From NCBI RefSeq assembly GCF_041601295.1, contig NZ_JBFIII010000089.1, positions 1 to 12,298 of the forward strand: 12,298 bases of DNA, given 5' to 3'. This DNA comes from Immundisolibacter sp. (GTDB taxonomy: Bacteria > Pseudomonadota > Gammaproteobacteria > Immundisolibacterales > Immundisolibacteraceae). Below are positions 5,182 to 12,242 of this stretch, piece by piece (within the stretch, counting starts at the first letter, position 1; every line of letters starts with the position of its first letter). The position numbers and the translations under genes were made by a program. Below the pieces are notes generated by a model. It made no database searches and was not told the DNA's origin. It saw only the letters and a program-made list of their open reading frames with translations.

Positions 5182-6792
5182 TTGTGCGCTAGCCTTTCGA
5201 GCACTGCACGGTGGCCGGTTGCCTGGTTGCAGTGGGTGATCGTCGTCCTGGCCGTGCCGGGACTTGCCACCGCCGAGCCGGTCACCGATGCGCTGCAGGC
5301 GGCGTTGGCGAGCCCGGCGTCAGCGAGGCAAGCACTTTTTTCGCCCGAGGTGCTGCGGCGCTTATACGCCGACCGTGGCCATGCACCGCTGTGGTCCGCG
5401 GAACGCGTCGCCGCAGCACGCCAGGCGCTGGCTGGCGCCGCGGCACATGGGCTGCGCCCGGCCGATTACCACCTTGCGGCGATCGACGCCCTGCAAGGGA
5501 TGCGTACTCCGGACGCCCGGGCTGACCTCGACCTGTTGCTAAGCGACGGTCTGTTGTTGCTGGGTTCACACGTGCGCCACGGCAAGGTGGAGTTTGGCGG
5601 GCGCAAACCGCGTTGGCATCTGTTGGCCGCCGACGCCGATTTGCCGGACCGCTTGCAGCGGGCGCCCTCGGCCCAGGCCTATGTGGCGGACCTGGTCTCG
5701 GCCCTGGCCGGTTACCCGCGGCTGTTGCAGGCACTGGTGCAGTACCGCAGCGTGGCGGGTGCGGGCGGCTGGCCGGCGCTGCCCGAGGGTCCGACGCTGC
5801 GGGCCGGTGATCGCGACCCGGCCGTGCTGCTGCTGCGGACACGCCTGACTCGCGAGGGCATGGACGGTGCCAGTGACGACCATCAGACGCTGTTTGACCC
5901 TTCGCTTGAGGCGGCGGTGCGGCGTTTCCAGGCCCGGCATGGCCTGGATGCCGACGGCGCCGTCGGCCCGCAGACGCGGCGGGCACTGAACACTCCGGCC
6001 AGCGCCCGGGTCGACCAGCTCATTGCCAATCTGGAGCGCCGCCGCTGGCTGGGCGAGGCGCCGGGGCAACGCCAGGTGCGCGTCAACGTGGCTTCGTTCA
6101 CGCTGGATGCGATCGACGGTGCCGACATCGCGCTGAGCATGCGCGTGGTGGTGGGTCGGCCGTACCGGCCGACGCCGGAGTTCTCCGACCGCATCCGCTA
6201 CCTGGTGCTGAACCCGTACTGGGAAGTGCCGCCCCGCCTGGCGGCGCAGGACAAACTGCCGCTGATCCGCCGGGACGTCGGCTATCTGGCTGCCGAGCAC
6301 ATTCGGGTACTGAATGGCTGGGGCGAGCGACCGCGCGAAATCGACCCTGCGGATATCGACTGGACACGCATGAAGCCGCCCCTGCCGTACCGTCTGCGTC
6401 AGGATCCGGGACCCTGGAATGCGCTCGGAAGGATCAAGTTCATGTTTCCGAACGGCTATGACGTATACCTGCACGACACCCCGGCGCGCGCGCTGTTCGC
6501 GCACGCCGAGCGTGGCTTCAGCTCCGGCTGTATCCGGCTCGAGAACGCTCCGGCCCTGGCCGACTGGCTGCTGGGGGATGACTCGCGCTGGTCGCCCGAA
6601 GCCCTGCGAGCGGCCCTGGACAGCGGCATTACCCGCAGCGTGAACTTGCGCACGCCGGTGCCGGTCTACCTGCTGTACTGGACGGCATGGGTGGGCAGCG
6701 ATGGCACGGTGCACTTTCGTCGTGATTTCTATGACCGCGACGCGCCCTTAGCCGGCGCCCTGGCCTCACCGTTCGAGGAAATCGGCCCGTGA
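5182..6792 (+). CDS. L,D-transpeptidase of the LdtD/YcbB type
   Basis: The 536-residue exported enzyme would form 3-3 crosslinks in peptidoglycan or attach substrates to it. The TTG start is chosen because it gives a complete signal peptide (WPVAWLQWVIVVLAVPGLATA-type, cleaved near residue 31) and has AGG 4 bases upstream; the next GTG in frame would remove half of the signal. The N-terminal scaffold domain (FSPEVLRRLYADRGHAPLW, AAHGLRPADYHL, DLLLSDGLLLLGSHVRHGKV) resembles YcbB. A peptidoglycan-binding domain follows at about 208-270 (GDRDPAVLLLRTRL; AAVRRFQARHGLDADGAVG). The YkuD catalytic domain has VLNPYWEVPPRLAAQDKLP, His431 (YLHDTP) and Cys450 in GFSSGCIRLENAPALADWLL, the catalytic pair in correct spacing. 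The length is within the family range. The following gene overlaps by GTGA, so the two are coupled. Confidence 0.95.
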   Translation: MCASLSSTARWPVAWLQWVIVVLAVPGLATAEPVTDALQAALASPASARQALFSPEVLRRLYADRGHAPLWSAERVAAARQALAGAAAHGLRPADYHLAAIDALQGMRTPDARADLDLLLSDGLLLLGSHVRHGKVEFGGRKPRWHLLAADADLPDRLQRAPSAQAYVADLVSALAGYPRLLQALVQYRSVAGAGGWPALPEGPTLRAGDRDPAVLLLRTRLTREGMDGASDDHQTLFDPSLEAAVRRFQARHGLDADGAVGPQTRRALNTPASARVDQLIANLERRRWLGEAPGQRQVRVNVASFTLDAIDGADIALSMRVVVGRPYRPTPEFSDRIRYLVLNPYWEVPPRLAAQDKLPLIRRDVGYLAAEHIRVLNGWGERPREIDPADIDWTRMKPPLPYRLRQDPGPWNALGRIKFMFPNGYDVYLHDTPARALFAHAERGFSSGCIRLENAPALADWLLGDDSRWSPEALRAALDSGITRSVNLRTPVPVYLLYWTAWVGSDGTVHFRRDFYDRDAPLAGALASPFEEIGP

Positions 6793-7787
6793 TCTGTGCT
6801 TACTCCACGCCTGCCCCGCGGCGGCGCCTTCGGGAGCTTGTGCTGGGACTGGTCGCCGTGCTGTCCGCCCTGCCGGCCGCTGCCGCGTCGCTGACCCTGG
6901 CCTCGCTGGCGCCCCGCCCGCTGCCGGCCGCCGACGCCGGCTTCTCCGTCAGCTGGGGGGGCGAACACTCGAAGCTGTCGGTGAATCCGCTGCTGGCCGG
7001 CGCCGGGCAGGGGGTAACGCTGCAGGTGCACGGTACGGTGACCGGCGGTTTTGAGCTCGATGCGGGCGCCGGTACGGTACAGCGCCTGGCACCCGGTAGG
7101 TGGCGCTGGGTGGCGCCTGGAAAAGCGGGCGCCTACACGCTCGAAATTCGTCGCCACGATGGCGCCAGCATGCGCTTCACGGCTCTGGTTACGCTGCCCC
7201 GGCAGGCGCTGCGCGGCGGGATGCTCAATGGCTACCTGATCGGCGACTACCCGAGCCATCCAGGCGGCCAGAAGGCGTATGAGCCGCCCGCGGGCTTTGT
7301 CGAAATCAACGACCGCACGGCGGATTTGCCGCTGACCCCGCGCCTGCGCCTCGGTCAGTTCGTTTGCAAGCAGGAGGCCACCGGGCCGCGCTATGTGGCG
7401 CTGCGCGAACGCCTGCCGCTGGCACTGGAAGCGGCGCTGGATCGTTTCGCCCGCGCCGGTATTGCCAGCAGTGGACTGACCGTGATGAGCGGCTACCGCA
7501 CGCCGCACTACAACAGCCAACTCGGCGATACGCGTTTCAGCCGTCACCAGTGGGGCGACGCGGCTGATGTGTTTATCGACGAGGACGGCGACGATCGAAT
7601 GGATGACCTGAACGGTGACGGCCGCCTCGATCAGGGCGATGCACAGCTGCTGTATCGCATCGTCGATGCGGCGCAGTCCGATCCGGACTGGCAGCGTTTC
7701 ACCGGTGGCCTGTCAGCCTATCCGCCAAACGCCTACCACGGGGCGTTTCTGCACCTCGACACGCGTGGCTTCACGGCGCGCTGGTAG
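6789..7787 (+). CDS. M15-type zinc peptidase with EF-hand-like calcium loops (D-Ala-D-Ala carboxypeptidase family)
   Basis: This 332-residue protein starts at a GTG overlapping the transpeptidase stop (GTGA). A signal peptide (LVLGLVAVLSALPAAAAS) indicates export. The first half is a beta-rich domain, and the second half is an M15-like metallopeptidase: SGYRTPHYNSQLGDTRFSRH (residues 234-253), then QWGDAADVF with ligands His253 and Asp260, and YHGAFLHLDTRG with His322. Between the ligands sit two loops: IDEDGDDRMDD (from residue 264) and DLNGDGRLDQGD (residues 273-284). The latter is a canonical 12-residue EF-hand/dockerin-type calcium loop. M15 enzymes trim or cleave peptidoglycan peptides, and the neighbouring transpeptidase supports a cell-wall role; the exact bond cut is unknown. 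The 3' end overlaps the convergent ATP-grasp gene by 17 bases. Confidence 0.92.
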   Translation: MICAYSTPAPRRRLRELVLGLVAVLSALPAAAASLTLASLAPRPLPAADAGFSVSWGGEHSKLSVNPLLAGAGQGVTLQVHGTVTGGFELDAGAGTVQRLAPGRWRWVAPGKAGAYTLEIRRHDGASMRFTALVTLPRQALRGGMLNGYLIGDYPSHPGGQKAYEPPAGFVEINDRTADLPLTPRLRLGQFVCKQEATGPRYVALRERLPLALEAALDRFARAGIASSGLTVMSGYRTPHYNSQLGDTRFSRHQWGDAADVFIDEDGDDRMDDLNGDGRLDQGDAQLLYRIVDAAQSDPDWQRFTGGLSAYPPNAYHGAFLHLDTRGFTARW

Positions 7788-8754
7788 CGGCCAGCGCGCT
7801 GCTGGCACGTCCGAAATGCTCCTTCGCGAAGGCCACGCGCTCGGCCACGTCGGCGTCGGCGCGGCCAAGCGCGTCCACCGTGGCCAGGCGCGGTAGCAGG
7901 CCGGCCTGGTTGGCAATCTGGACGTTGAGGCCGGGACGGGCGTTCATCTCCAGCATCATTGGCCCGAACTGGCGGTCGAGCACGAAATCGACGCCCAGAT
8001 AACCCAGGCCGCTGATGTCATAGCAGCGCGCGGCCAGTTCCAGCAGGGTGTCCCACTGCGGCACCTGCACGCCGGTGATCGGGTTGCCGGTGTCGAGGTG
8101 CTCGTCGACCACTTCGTTGCGCCACACGCCGCGGCCGGTGACGCCGGTGGTGATGTCGATACCGGCGCCGATGGCGCCCTGGTGAAGGTTGGCCTTGCCG
8201 TCCGACATCGCGGTCGGCAGCCGCACCATGGCCATTACCGGATAGCCCCGGTAGACCACCGTGCGCAGATCCGGTACGCCCTGATGCGAGATCGGTTCGA
8301 ACACCGGATCGACGCGCACCCGGTACTCAATCATCGCCGAGTCCGGCAGGCCGCCCAGACTGTACAGGCCCGACAGGGTGTTCGAGACGTGGTGTTCGAG
8401 CTCGTCCTGGGTCAGCAGGGCACCGCTGGCTTTGCGGTAACGGTCCTTGCGCCGACCGACGATGACCAAGACGCCGTTGCCGCCACTGCCGTTGACCGGT
8501 TTGACGACGAAGTCCTCGCGCCCGTCCAGCAGCTTTGGCAGGTCCACTACTTGATGTTGGATGGCCAGCAACCCGTACAGCTCCGGCACCTGAATACCCG
8601 CTGCCTGCGCCAGCTCCTTGCTGCGAACCTTGTCGTCCACCAATGGGTACAGGCGGCGCGGGTTGACCTGCGAGATGAAATCGCCATTGCGCTGGTTCAT
8701 GCCGAGCACGCCGTTTGCCCGCAGTGCCCGTGCCTGGCGCCAGGGCAGTCTCAC
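7771..8754 (-). CDS. RimK-related ATP-grasp ligase (alpha-L-glutamate ligase-like protein)
   Basis: The protein has 327 residues and starts at a GTG overlapping the stop of the 7TM gene (GTGA). The N-terminus RLPWRQARALRANGVLGMNQ, the ATP-binding FVVKPVNGSGGNGVLVI and the metal-binding MMLEMNARPGLNVQIANQ (LEMNARPG at residues 268-275) are typical of the RimK-related E-ligase-like family. The Glu and Asn that bind Mg-ATP are intact. ATP-grasp ligases join a carboxylate to an amine through an acyl-phosphate; this family probably adds an amino acid or peptide to an unknown acceptor. It has no signal peptide, so it should work in the cytoplasm. With the upstream 7TM-transglutaminase and retropepsin-like genes it forms a recurring proteobacterial three-gene set. 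The 3' end overlaps the convergent M15 gene. Confidence 0.94.
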   Translation of the reverse strand: MRLPWRQARALRANGVLGMNQRNGDFISQVNPRRLYPLVDDKVRSKELAQAAGIQVPELYGLLAIQHQVVDLPKLLDGREDFVVKPVNGSGGNGVLVIVGRRKDRYRKASGALLTQDELEHHVSNTLSGLYSLGGLPDSAMIEYRVRVDPVFEPISHQGVPDLRTVVYRGYPVMAMVRLPTAMSDGKANLHQGAIGAGIDITTGVTGRGVWRNEVVDEHLDTGNPITGVQVPQWDTLLELAARCYDISGLGYLGVDFVLDRQFGPMMLEMNARPGLNVQIANQAGLLPRLATVDALGRADADVAERVAFAKEHFGRASSALAATSAP

Positions 8755-10268
8755 GCCCCAAACGCCTTGAAACGGCGTAGCTCGGTCAGCCGGTAACCGG
8801 TGTAGCGGCCGAGCATGAGTGTCATCGCCAGCACGATCAGCAGCAGCTCGGGGAACATGAACACCAGGTGCTGCAACTGCCGATCGGTCATCACCAGATA
8901 GGCCAGCGAGGCGGCAAGCAGGCTGCCGCCCGCCTGCTGCAGGGCCTCGCGCGGGCCGGATTCTTCCCAGCCGACCGACATGCGCTCGATGGTCATGGTC
9001 AGGATGACCATCGGGAACAGCGCGACCGAAAGCCCCGCGCCGATGCCCAGCTGATACGTCAGCACGCTGAGCACGGCCATCATCAACACCACCACGGTCA
9101 GCACCGAGGCGAGGCGCGGGACCAGCAGCAGTTTCAGGCGCTCCATGAAGAAGCGGGCGCCCAGCCCCAGCCCGACGATACCGACGAACAGCAGAATGCC
9201 GTTCAGCAGTCGGGTTTCGCGAAACGCCAGTGCGATCAGCACTGGCGCGAAGGTGCCAAATGCCTTGATGCCGACCACGTTGCGCAGCAGCACGATGATC
9301 AGCGCCCCCAGCGGCATGGTCAGCACCACTCGGTACACCATTTGCATCTGAATCGGCAGACTCAGCAGCGAGAACTGAAGCGCCATCGAGCCGCGTTCGG
9401 CGGCGCGTTGGTGGGCGGCGGCGAGAGCCTCGTAGGTGTTCTCGGCGGCCGAGAATTCGAGCCGCAGATTACGCACACCGTTGCTGTCGCGCAGAGGTGG
9501 CTCACCGCGCGACCAAACCAGGAAGCTGTCGGGTCGACCGGGCGCGCCGGTGAGTGGGTCGAACGACAGCCAACGCTCGCCGTTATGCACTTCGAGTTGC
9601 GTCAGCAGGGGCAGGTGGCGGCCTTCCTTGTGCAACATGAAGCCGTAGACCGGTCGCGCCGCGATGCCGGCGACGGCGAGAATCTTGACCGCAACCCTGG
9701 CCCGTTGTTCGGCCGTCCTGTCACCGCCGAGCAGCAGGTCCATGTCGTTGTTGTCGCGGGCGCCCAGCCGACGCAGTGTCTCTACGGTGAAGGTGGCGAT
9801 ATCAGCCGAGTGGGCGCGAACCTGATCTATCAGCGCCCCCACCACGGCGGTCTCGGTATCGCTGAAGCGTGGCGGTTCGACTGCTGGCGGGCGCGACTTG
9901 GACACGGCGTCGTCGCCACTTGGATAGACCACGGCCTGGTAGTACAGCTCCTGCTCGCCACGGGCGCGACGGATTGCCCACAAGGCCTGGCGATCACCCT
10001 CGCGAACGGCGGTCGACAAGCCGTACCCGCTGGAGACGAAAGTCTCATCAAGCAGCGTGAAGCCCGGCGGGCGCAGCGGCACTGCCAAATGGACTTTGAT
10101 CGGTCTGCCGGAGCGCGCCGTGAAACGGATACGCGCTTCCACCGTCCATGCCTCGATGGCATTGTCGGCCTGGAGCGGTACGCCGAGCGCACTCCATTTG
10201 TATAGAAACAGACCGCCACCAGCGGCGACTAGAACCAAACATAAAATCAGCAGATTACGATTGCGCAG
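8751..10268 (-). CDS. Inactive transglutaminase fused to a 7TM domain (UUP1 family membrane protein)
   Basis: The layout is one N-terminal membrane helix, a periplasmic part, a transglutaminase-like domain and a C-terminal multi-helix domain (VVLTMPLGALIIVLLRNVVG; LLNGILLFVGIVGLGLGARF; ASVLTVVVLMMAVLSVLTY; FPELLLIVLAMTLMLG). The transglutaminase-like part keeps EVHNGERWLSFDPLTG, the His/Asp strands, but has no catalytic cysteine in TLRRLGARDNNDMDLLLGG. This is the usual state of the family. The first canonical start is a TTG at 10238, but it has no ribosome-binding site and cuts the first helix. The frame is open upstream (RNRNLLILCLVLVAAGGG). A CTG at 10268 has GGAG 9 bases before it and begins 4 bases after the retropepsin gene stop, so I place the start there with caution (505 residues). 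The protein probably senses or holds the ligase substrate. Confidence 0.9.
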   Translation of the reverse strand: MRNRNLLILCLVLVAAGGGLFLYKWSALGVPLQADNAIEAWTVEARIRFTARSGRPIKVHLAVPLRPPGFTLLDETFVSSGYGLSTAVREGDRQALWAIRRARGEQELYYQAVVYPSGDDAVSKSRPPAVEPPRFSDTETAVVGALIDQVRAHSADIATFTVETLRRLGARDNNDMDLLLGGDRTAEQRARVAVKILAVAGIAARPVYGFMLHKEGRHLPLLTQLEVHNGERWLSFDPLTGAPGRPDSFLVWSRGEPPLRDSNGVRNLRLEFSAAENTYEALAAAHQRAAERGSMALQFSLLSLPIQMQMVYRVVLTMPLGALIIVLLRNVVGIKAFGTFAPVLIALAFRETRLLNGILLFVGIVGLGLGARFFMERLKLLLVPRLASVLTVVVLMMAVLSVLTYQLGIGAGLSVALFPMVILTMTIERMSVGWEESGPREALQQAGGSLLAASLAYLVMTDRQLQHLVFMFPELLLIVLAMTLMLGRYTGYRLTELRRFKAFGA

Positions 10269-10272
10269 GACA

Positions 10273-10788
10273 CTACTCTCCGTTTGGGCTGGCGGCGCAG
10301 CGTGGAGCGCGCTGGAAGGTACGGGCGGGGTCGACCACGGCCAATCCGGTCAGTGCCCGGCGGCCCAGCAGTAGCGGGTAGATGAAGCGACCGCGGTTGG
10401 TGAGATTGACATCCACGCTGCGCAGCTCATCCCCCAGGCATATCTGCATGCGGATCATCGGGCGGCGGTCATACGGACCCTTGTGGCGCTTGATTCGAAC
10501 GTAGCGCACGATCGGTTCCTCAAGCGGTGCCGATCGTTTGGCCCCAGGCAGGTTAAGGCGAAAACGCACCCAGCGCTTGCCGTCGCGCTCGAACGGCTGC
10601 ACATCCACCGCGTCGAGCGAGGAACTGCGGGCGCCGGTGTCAAGCTTGGCTTTCAGCTTCAGTGCCTCGCCACCCAGGTGCAGCTCCACGAACTCCACCC
10701 AGCCATACACGCCGCGTGCGCCCGCCGACGGGGCCAGGCCGGCCAACAGACACACAGACAACACAAGCGCGGCGATGGGGTTGCGCAT
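10273..10788 (-). CDS. Retropepsin-like aspartic protease (PF05618 'ATP-dependent zinc protease', RimB-like)
   Basis: The 171-residue protein has an N-terminal signal peptide (ALVLSVCLLAGLAPSAGA), then GWVEFVEL, the active-site strand KLKAKLDTGARSSSLDA with D50-T51-G52 as the aspartic protease triad, DRRPMIRMQICLG, and RGRFIYPLLLGRRAL as the flap/second core block. This is the PF05618 family, in which the single-domain retropepsin fold works as a dimer despite the old 'zinc protease' name. Export to the periplasm is predicted. It is the first gene of the operon with the 7TM and ATP-grasp genes. In this set the protease is thought to cut the product or a partner of the ligase system (inference from conserved neighbourhood). 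The TAG stop overlaps the ribosome-binding region of the next gene. Confidence 0.93.
   Translation of the reverse strand: MRNPIAALVLSVCLLAGLAPSAGARGVYGWVEFVELHLGGEALKLKAKLDTGARSSSLDAVDVQPFERDGKRWVRFRLNLPGAKRSAPLEEPIVRYVRIKRHKGPYDRRPMIRMQICLGDELRSVDVNLTNRGRFIYPLLLGRRALTGLAVVDPARTFQRAPRCAASPNGE
10278..10281 (-). promoter_or_regulatory. Shine-Dalgarno sequence pointing to a CTG start
   Basis: GGAG on the minus strand overlaps the last codons of the retropepsin-like gene and lies 9 bases before the CTG at 10268. No ATG, GTG or TTG in the right frame lies at a suitable distance, so this site is the main evidence for a non-standard start of the 7TM gene. Confidence 0.4.
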
Positions 10789-10903
10789 AACAGGACGGCA
10801 CGGAATGACTGGCAGAAAGGCGGCACCGGGCCACCCGTTTAGCGAGCCATTCTATCGCAGACCGTGTTCGCCGCTGGCTGTTCGGACCTTTACCGCTAAG
10901 GAG

Positions 10904-10937
10904 GCGCTGAGAAATCCAGGATCGATTTATTCAGCGC
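10904..10937. repeat. Imperfect dyad between zinc-ribbon and retropepsin genes
   Basis: GCGCTGA (10904-10910) and TCAGCGC (10931-10937) are perfect inverted arms, and nested inside are AAATC (10912-10916) and GATTT (10924-10928). It lies 38 bases beyond the stop of the zinc-ribbon gene with no T-run, so it is not a standard terminator. It looks like an intergenic palindromic repeat or the remnant of a small mobile element. Only one copy is seen in the window. Confidence 0.5.
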
Positions 10938-10975
10938 TTCCCGTGAGAGACAACCGGCGACGCACGTCGCCCCAT

Positions 10976-11527
10976 TCAACGAAACGGGTTACCCGCCTGT
11001 AGCGCCAACAGGCGCTGGTGCAGGCCCGGATGCTCGCTGAGCACCCGATACTCCAGCAACTTGAGCACCGTGCGCAGGTCACGCCACTCGTCCAGCAGTG
11101 GCTGTGGGCCGGTGAGCAGTTGCCGCGCCTCGTGCAGGGCGTCGCGCAGATAGGCCGGGGCCGGGCGCCGGTCAAGCTCGAGTTCGAGGGCATCCACGAT
11201 GCGCTCGAACTCGGTCGCGTCCAGCCAGACGCCGAAGCAGACATCGCAGTACTCCACCGTCACCGCGGTGTGGCCATACTCCAGCGCGTGCAGGGCGCCG
11301 TCGCCGGCCGGGCAGCGACCACTATGCGGCGCGTGGCGAAACTGTTCGGCGTCCGACCAAAGTTCCACGTCCAGCCAGGCGAGGTCCGGATCGGCGGCGT
11401 TGCGTGCCTCGCGCAGGGCATGCGCCTCGAACCACAGCCCAGCACAGCGCGGGCAGCGCTGCACCGGCACTTGCTGTAACTGGCTGGTGTCGAGCGGCAG
11501 GGCGCAGCGCGGGCAATCGGCAGACAT
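10976..11527 (-). CDS. Zinc-ribbon protein of the zf-TFIIB type
   Basis: The 183-residue protein begins MSADCPRCALPLDTSQLQQV and has Cys5/Cys8 and Cys25/Cys28 (RCPRCAGLWFEA), a complete four-cysteine ribbon of the zf-TFIIB family (PF13453). A second, looser ribbon follows, with Cys72 (SGRCPAGDG) and Cys94/Cys97 (EYCDVCFGVWLDATEFERI). GLWFE and GVWLD after the second knuckle are characteristic. The C-terminal part is helical and charged with no known motif. The ATG at 11527 is 4 bases after the stop of the NTF2-like gene, so they share a transcript. A longer in-frame extension to 11605 was rejected because it runs through that gene. The function of these bacterial zinc-ribbon proteins is mostly unknown; metal binding is firm, nucleic-acid binding is not. 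Confidence 0.85.
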   Translation of the reverse strand: MSADCPRCALPLDTSQLQQVPVQRCPRCAGLWFEAHALREARNAADPDLAWLDVELWSDAEQFRHAPHSGRCPAGDGALHALEYGHTAVTVEYCDVCFGVWLDATEFERIVDALELELDRRPAPAYLRDALHEARQLLTGPQPLLDEWRDLRTVLKLLEYRVLSEHPGLHQRLLALQAGNPFR

Positions 11528-11531
11528 GGCG

Positions 11532-11968
11532 TTAGCTTCCAGGCAGGATGGGATAACCGCGCCCAGCGTAATCGAAACCGTCAAGCTCGAAATGACGGCG
11601 CTCATACGGCGCGTGACGGTTCAGATAATAGGCGCGAATTTCGGCGATGTGCCCGCCGCGCAGGCGGTACCACTCGGTGCCGCGCATCAGCTCTGGCTGA
11701 CCGCCGGGCGGGGTCCAGCGCATGGTCCACTCAATCACCGCTTCGGCGCCCTGCACGAGGCCATGATCCACGGTCCAGTGTCCGGCAATCCGCGGTTGCA
11801 TTCGCGCCCAGTATTCGGCCAGTGCTACAGCACCGCCCACTGGCGCATGGTGGGTGAAGTAATGCACCACATCGTCGCAGAAGGTGGCCAGCATGGCGGC
11901 CCGGTCGGCTGCGCTGCAGCCCGCGTAGTAGGGCGAACGAGCTCAAGCGGCGCCTCGGCGACGCTCAT
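11532..11968 (-). pseudogene. NTF2/SnoaL-like protein, 5' end frameshifted
   Basis: The intact frame (11532-11894 from an inner ATG) encodes MLATFCDDVVHYFTHHAPVG, DHGLVQGAEAVIEWTMRWTP, RGTEWYRLRGGHIAEIRAYY and ends GYPILPGS, a SnoaL/NTF2-like cone fold used by small isomerases, hydrolases or ligand-binding proteins. The same frame reads YYAGCSAADRAAM just upstream, which is the usual start of the fold but has no start codon. The other frame has ATG at 11968 (ATGA overlap with the PLDc_N stop) reading MSVAEAPLELVR. Joining the two at the CCC run (minus strand, 11933-11931) by one lost base gives ELVRPYYAGCSAAD, a natural N-terminus. So the gene is either disrupted, miscalled by one base, or frameshifted during translation. 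If the inner ATG is used, the first helix of the fold is lost. Confidence 0.7.
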
Positions 11969-12144
11969 CCGCGTGGTCCGGCCAGCAGCCAGATCACCAG
12001 CCCCAATACTGGAAGCAGCAGGATCAGTACGATCCACGCCACCTTGGCGCCGGTACCGGCGCTGCTCTGAAACACGTTGACGACCGCCCACACATCGGCG
12101 ATCAGAACCAGCAATCCGATCAGGCCCCCGACTTCGATTCCCAT
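11965..12144 (-). CDS. Small PLDc_N-type membrane protein
   Basis: This 59-residue protein has two hydrophobic helices (GGLIGLLVLIADVWAVVNVF and KVAWIVLILLLPVLGLVIWL) joined by the short polar turn QSSAGTGA, ending AGPRG. This is the PLDc_N (phospholipase D nuclease N-terminal) domain as it occurs alone in many small bacterial membrane proteins, with the conserved W-x-x-x-I/L-LL-P-x-x-G core. It has no catalytic domain. The ATG at 12144 is preferred over the TTG at 12165 because AGGAG stands 9 bases upstream and because the family starts close to the first helix. Its TGA overlaps the ATG of the NTF2-like gene. The role is unknown. Confidence 0.85.
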   Translation of the reverse strand: MGIEVGGLIGLLVLIADVWAVVNVFQSSAGTGAKVAWIVLILLLPVLGLVIWLLAGPRG

Positions 12145-12153
12145 CTCGGCAAT

Positions 12154-12158
12154 CTCCT
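12154..12158 (-). promoter_or_regulatory. Ribosome-binding site of the PLDc_N gene
   Basis: AGGAG on the minus strand stands 9 bases before the ATG at 12144. The alternative TTG at 12165 lies upstream of it, so this site decides the start. Confidence 0.65.
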
Positions 12159-12242
12159 GTGACAACGCTACGGCGCAGGCGCTCTAAGGTAACCTTTCCA
12201 GGCACGGCTGATGTAGATCCAAGCGCAGGAGTAGCCCGTCCA

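Noticed and set aside
5566..6714. Minus-strand open frame of 382 codons
   Set aside because: It lies antisense to the L,D-transpeptidase, which has intact catalytic motifs; no family features appear in the opposite frame.
8868..10205. Plus-strand open frame of 445 codons
   Set aside because: It lies antisense to the 7TM-transglutaminase gene, and its composition (His/Gln/Arg repeats) is typical of antisense frames in GC-rich coding DNA.
10849..10854. TAGAAT on the minus strand as -10 box of the retropepsin operon
   Set aside because: The hexamer fits, but no recognisable -35 element lies 16-19 bases upstream, so I do not list it as a promoter.
11528..11605. Extension of the zinc-ribbon protein upstream of 11527
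   Set aside because: It would run through the 3' end of the NTF2-like gene, while MSADCPRC begins properly at the ATG just after that stop.
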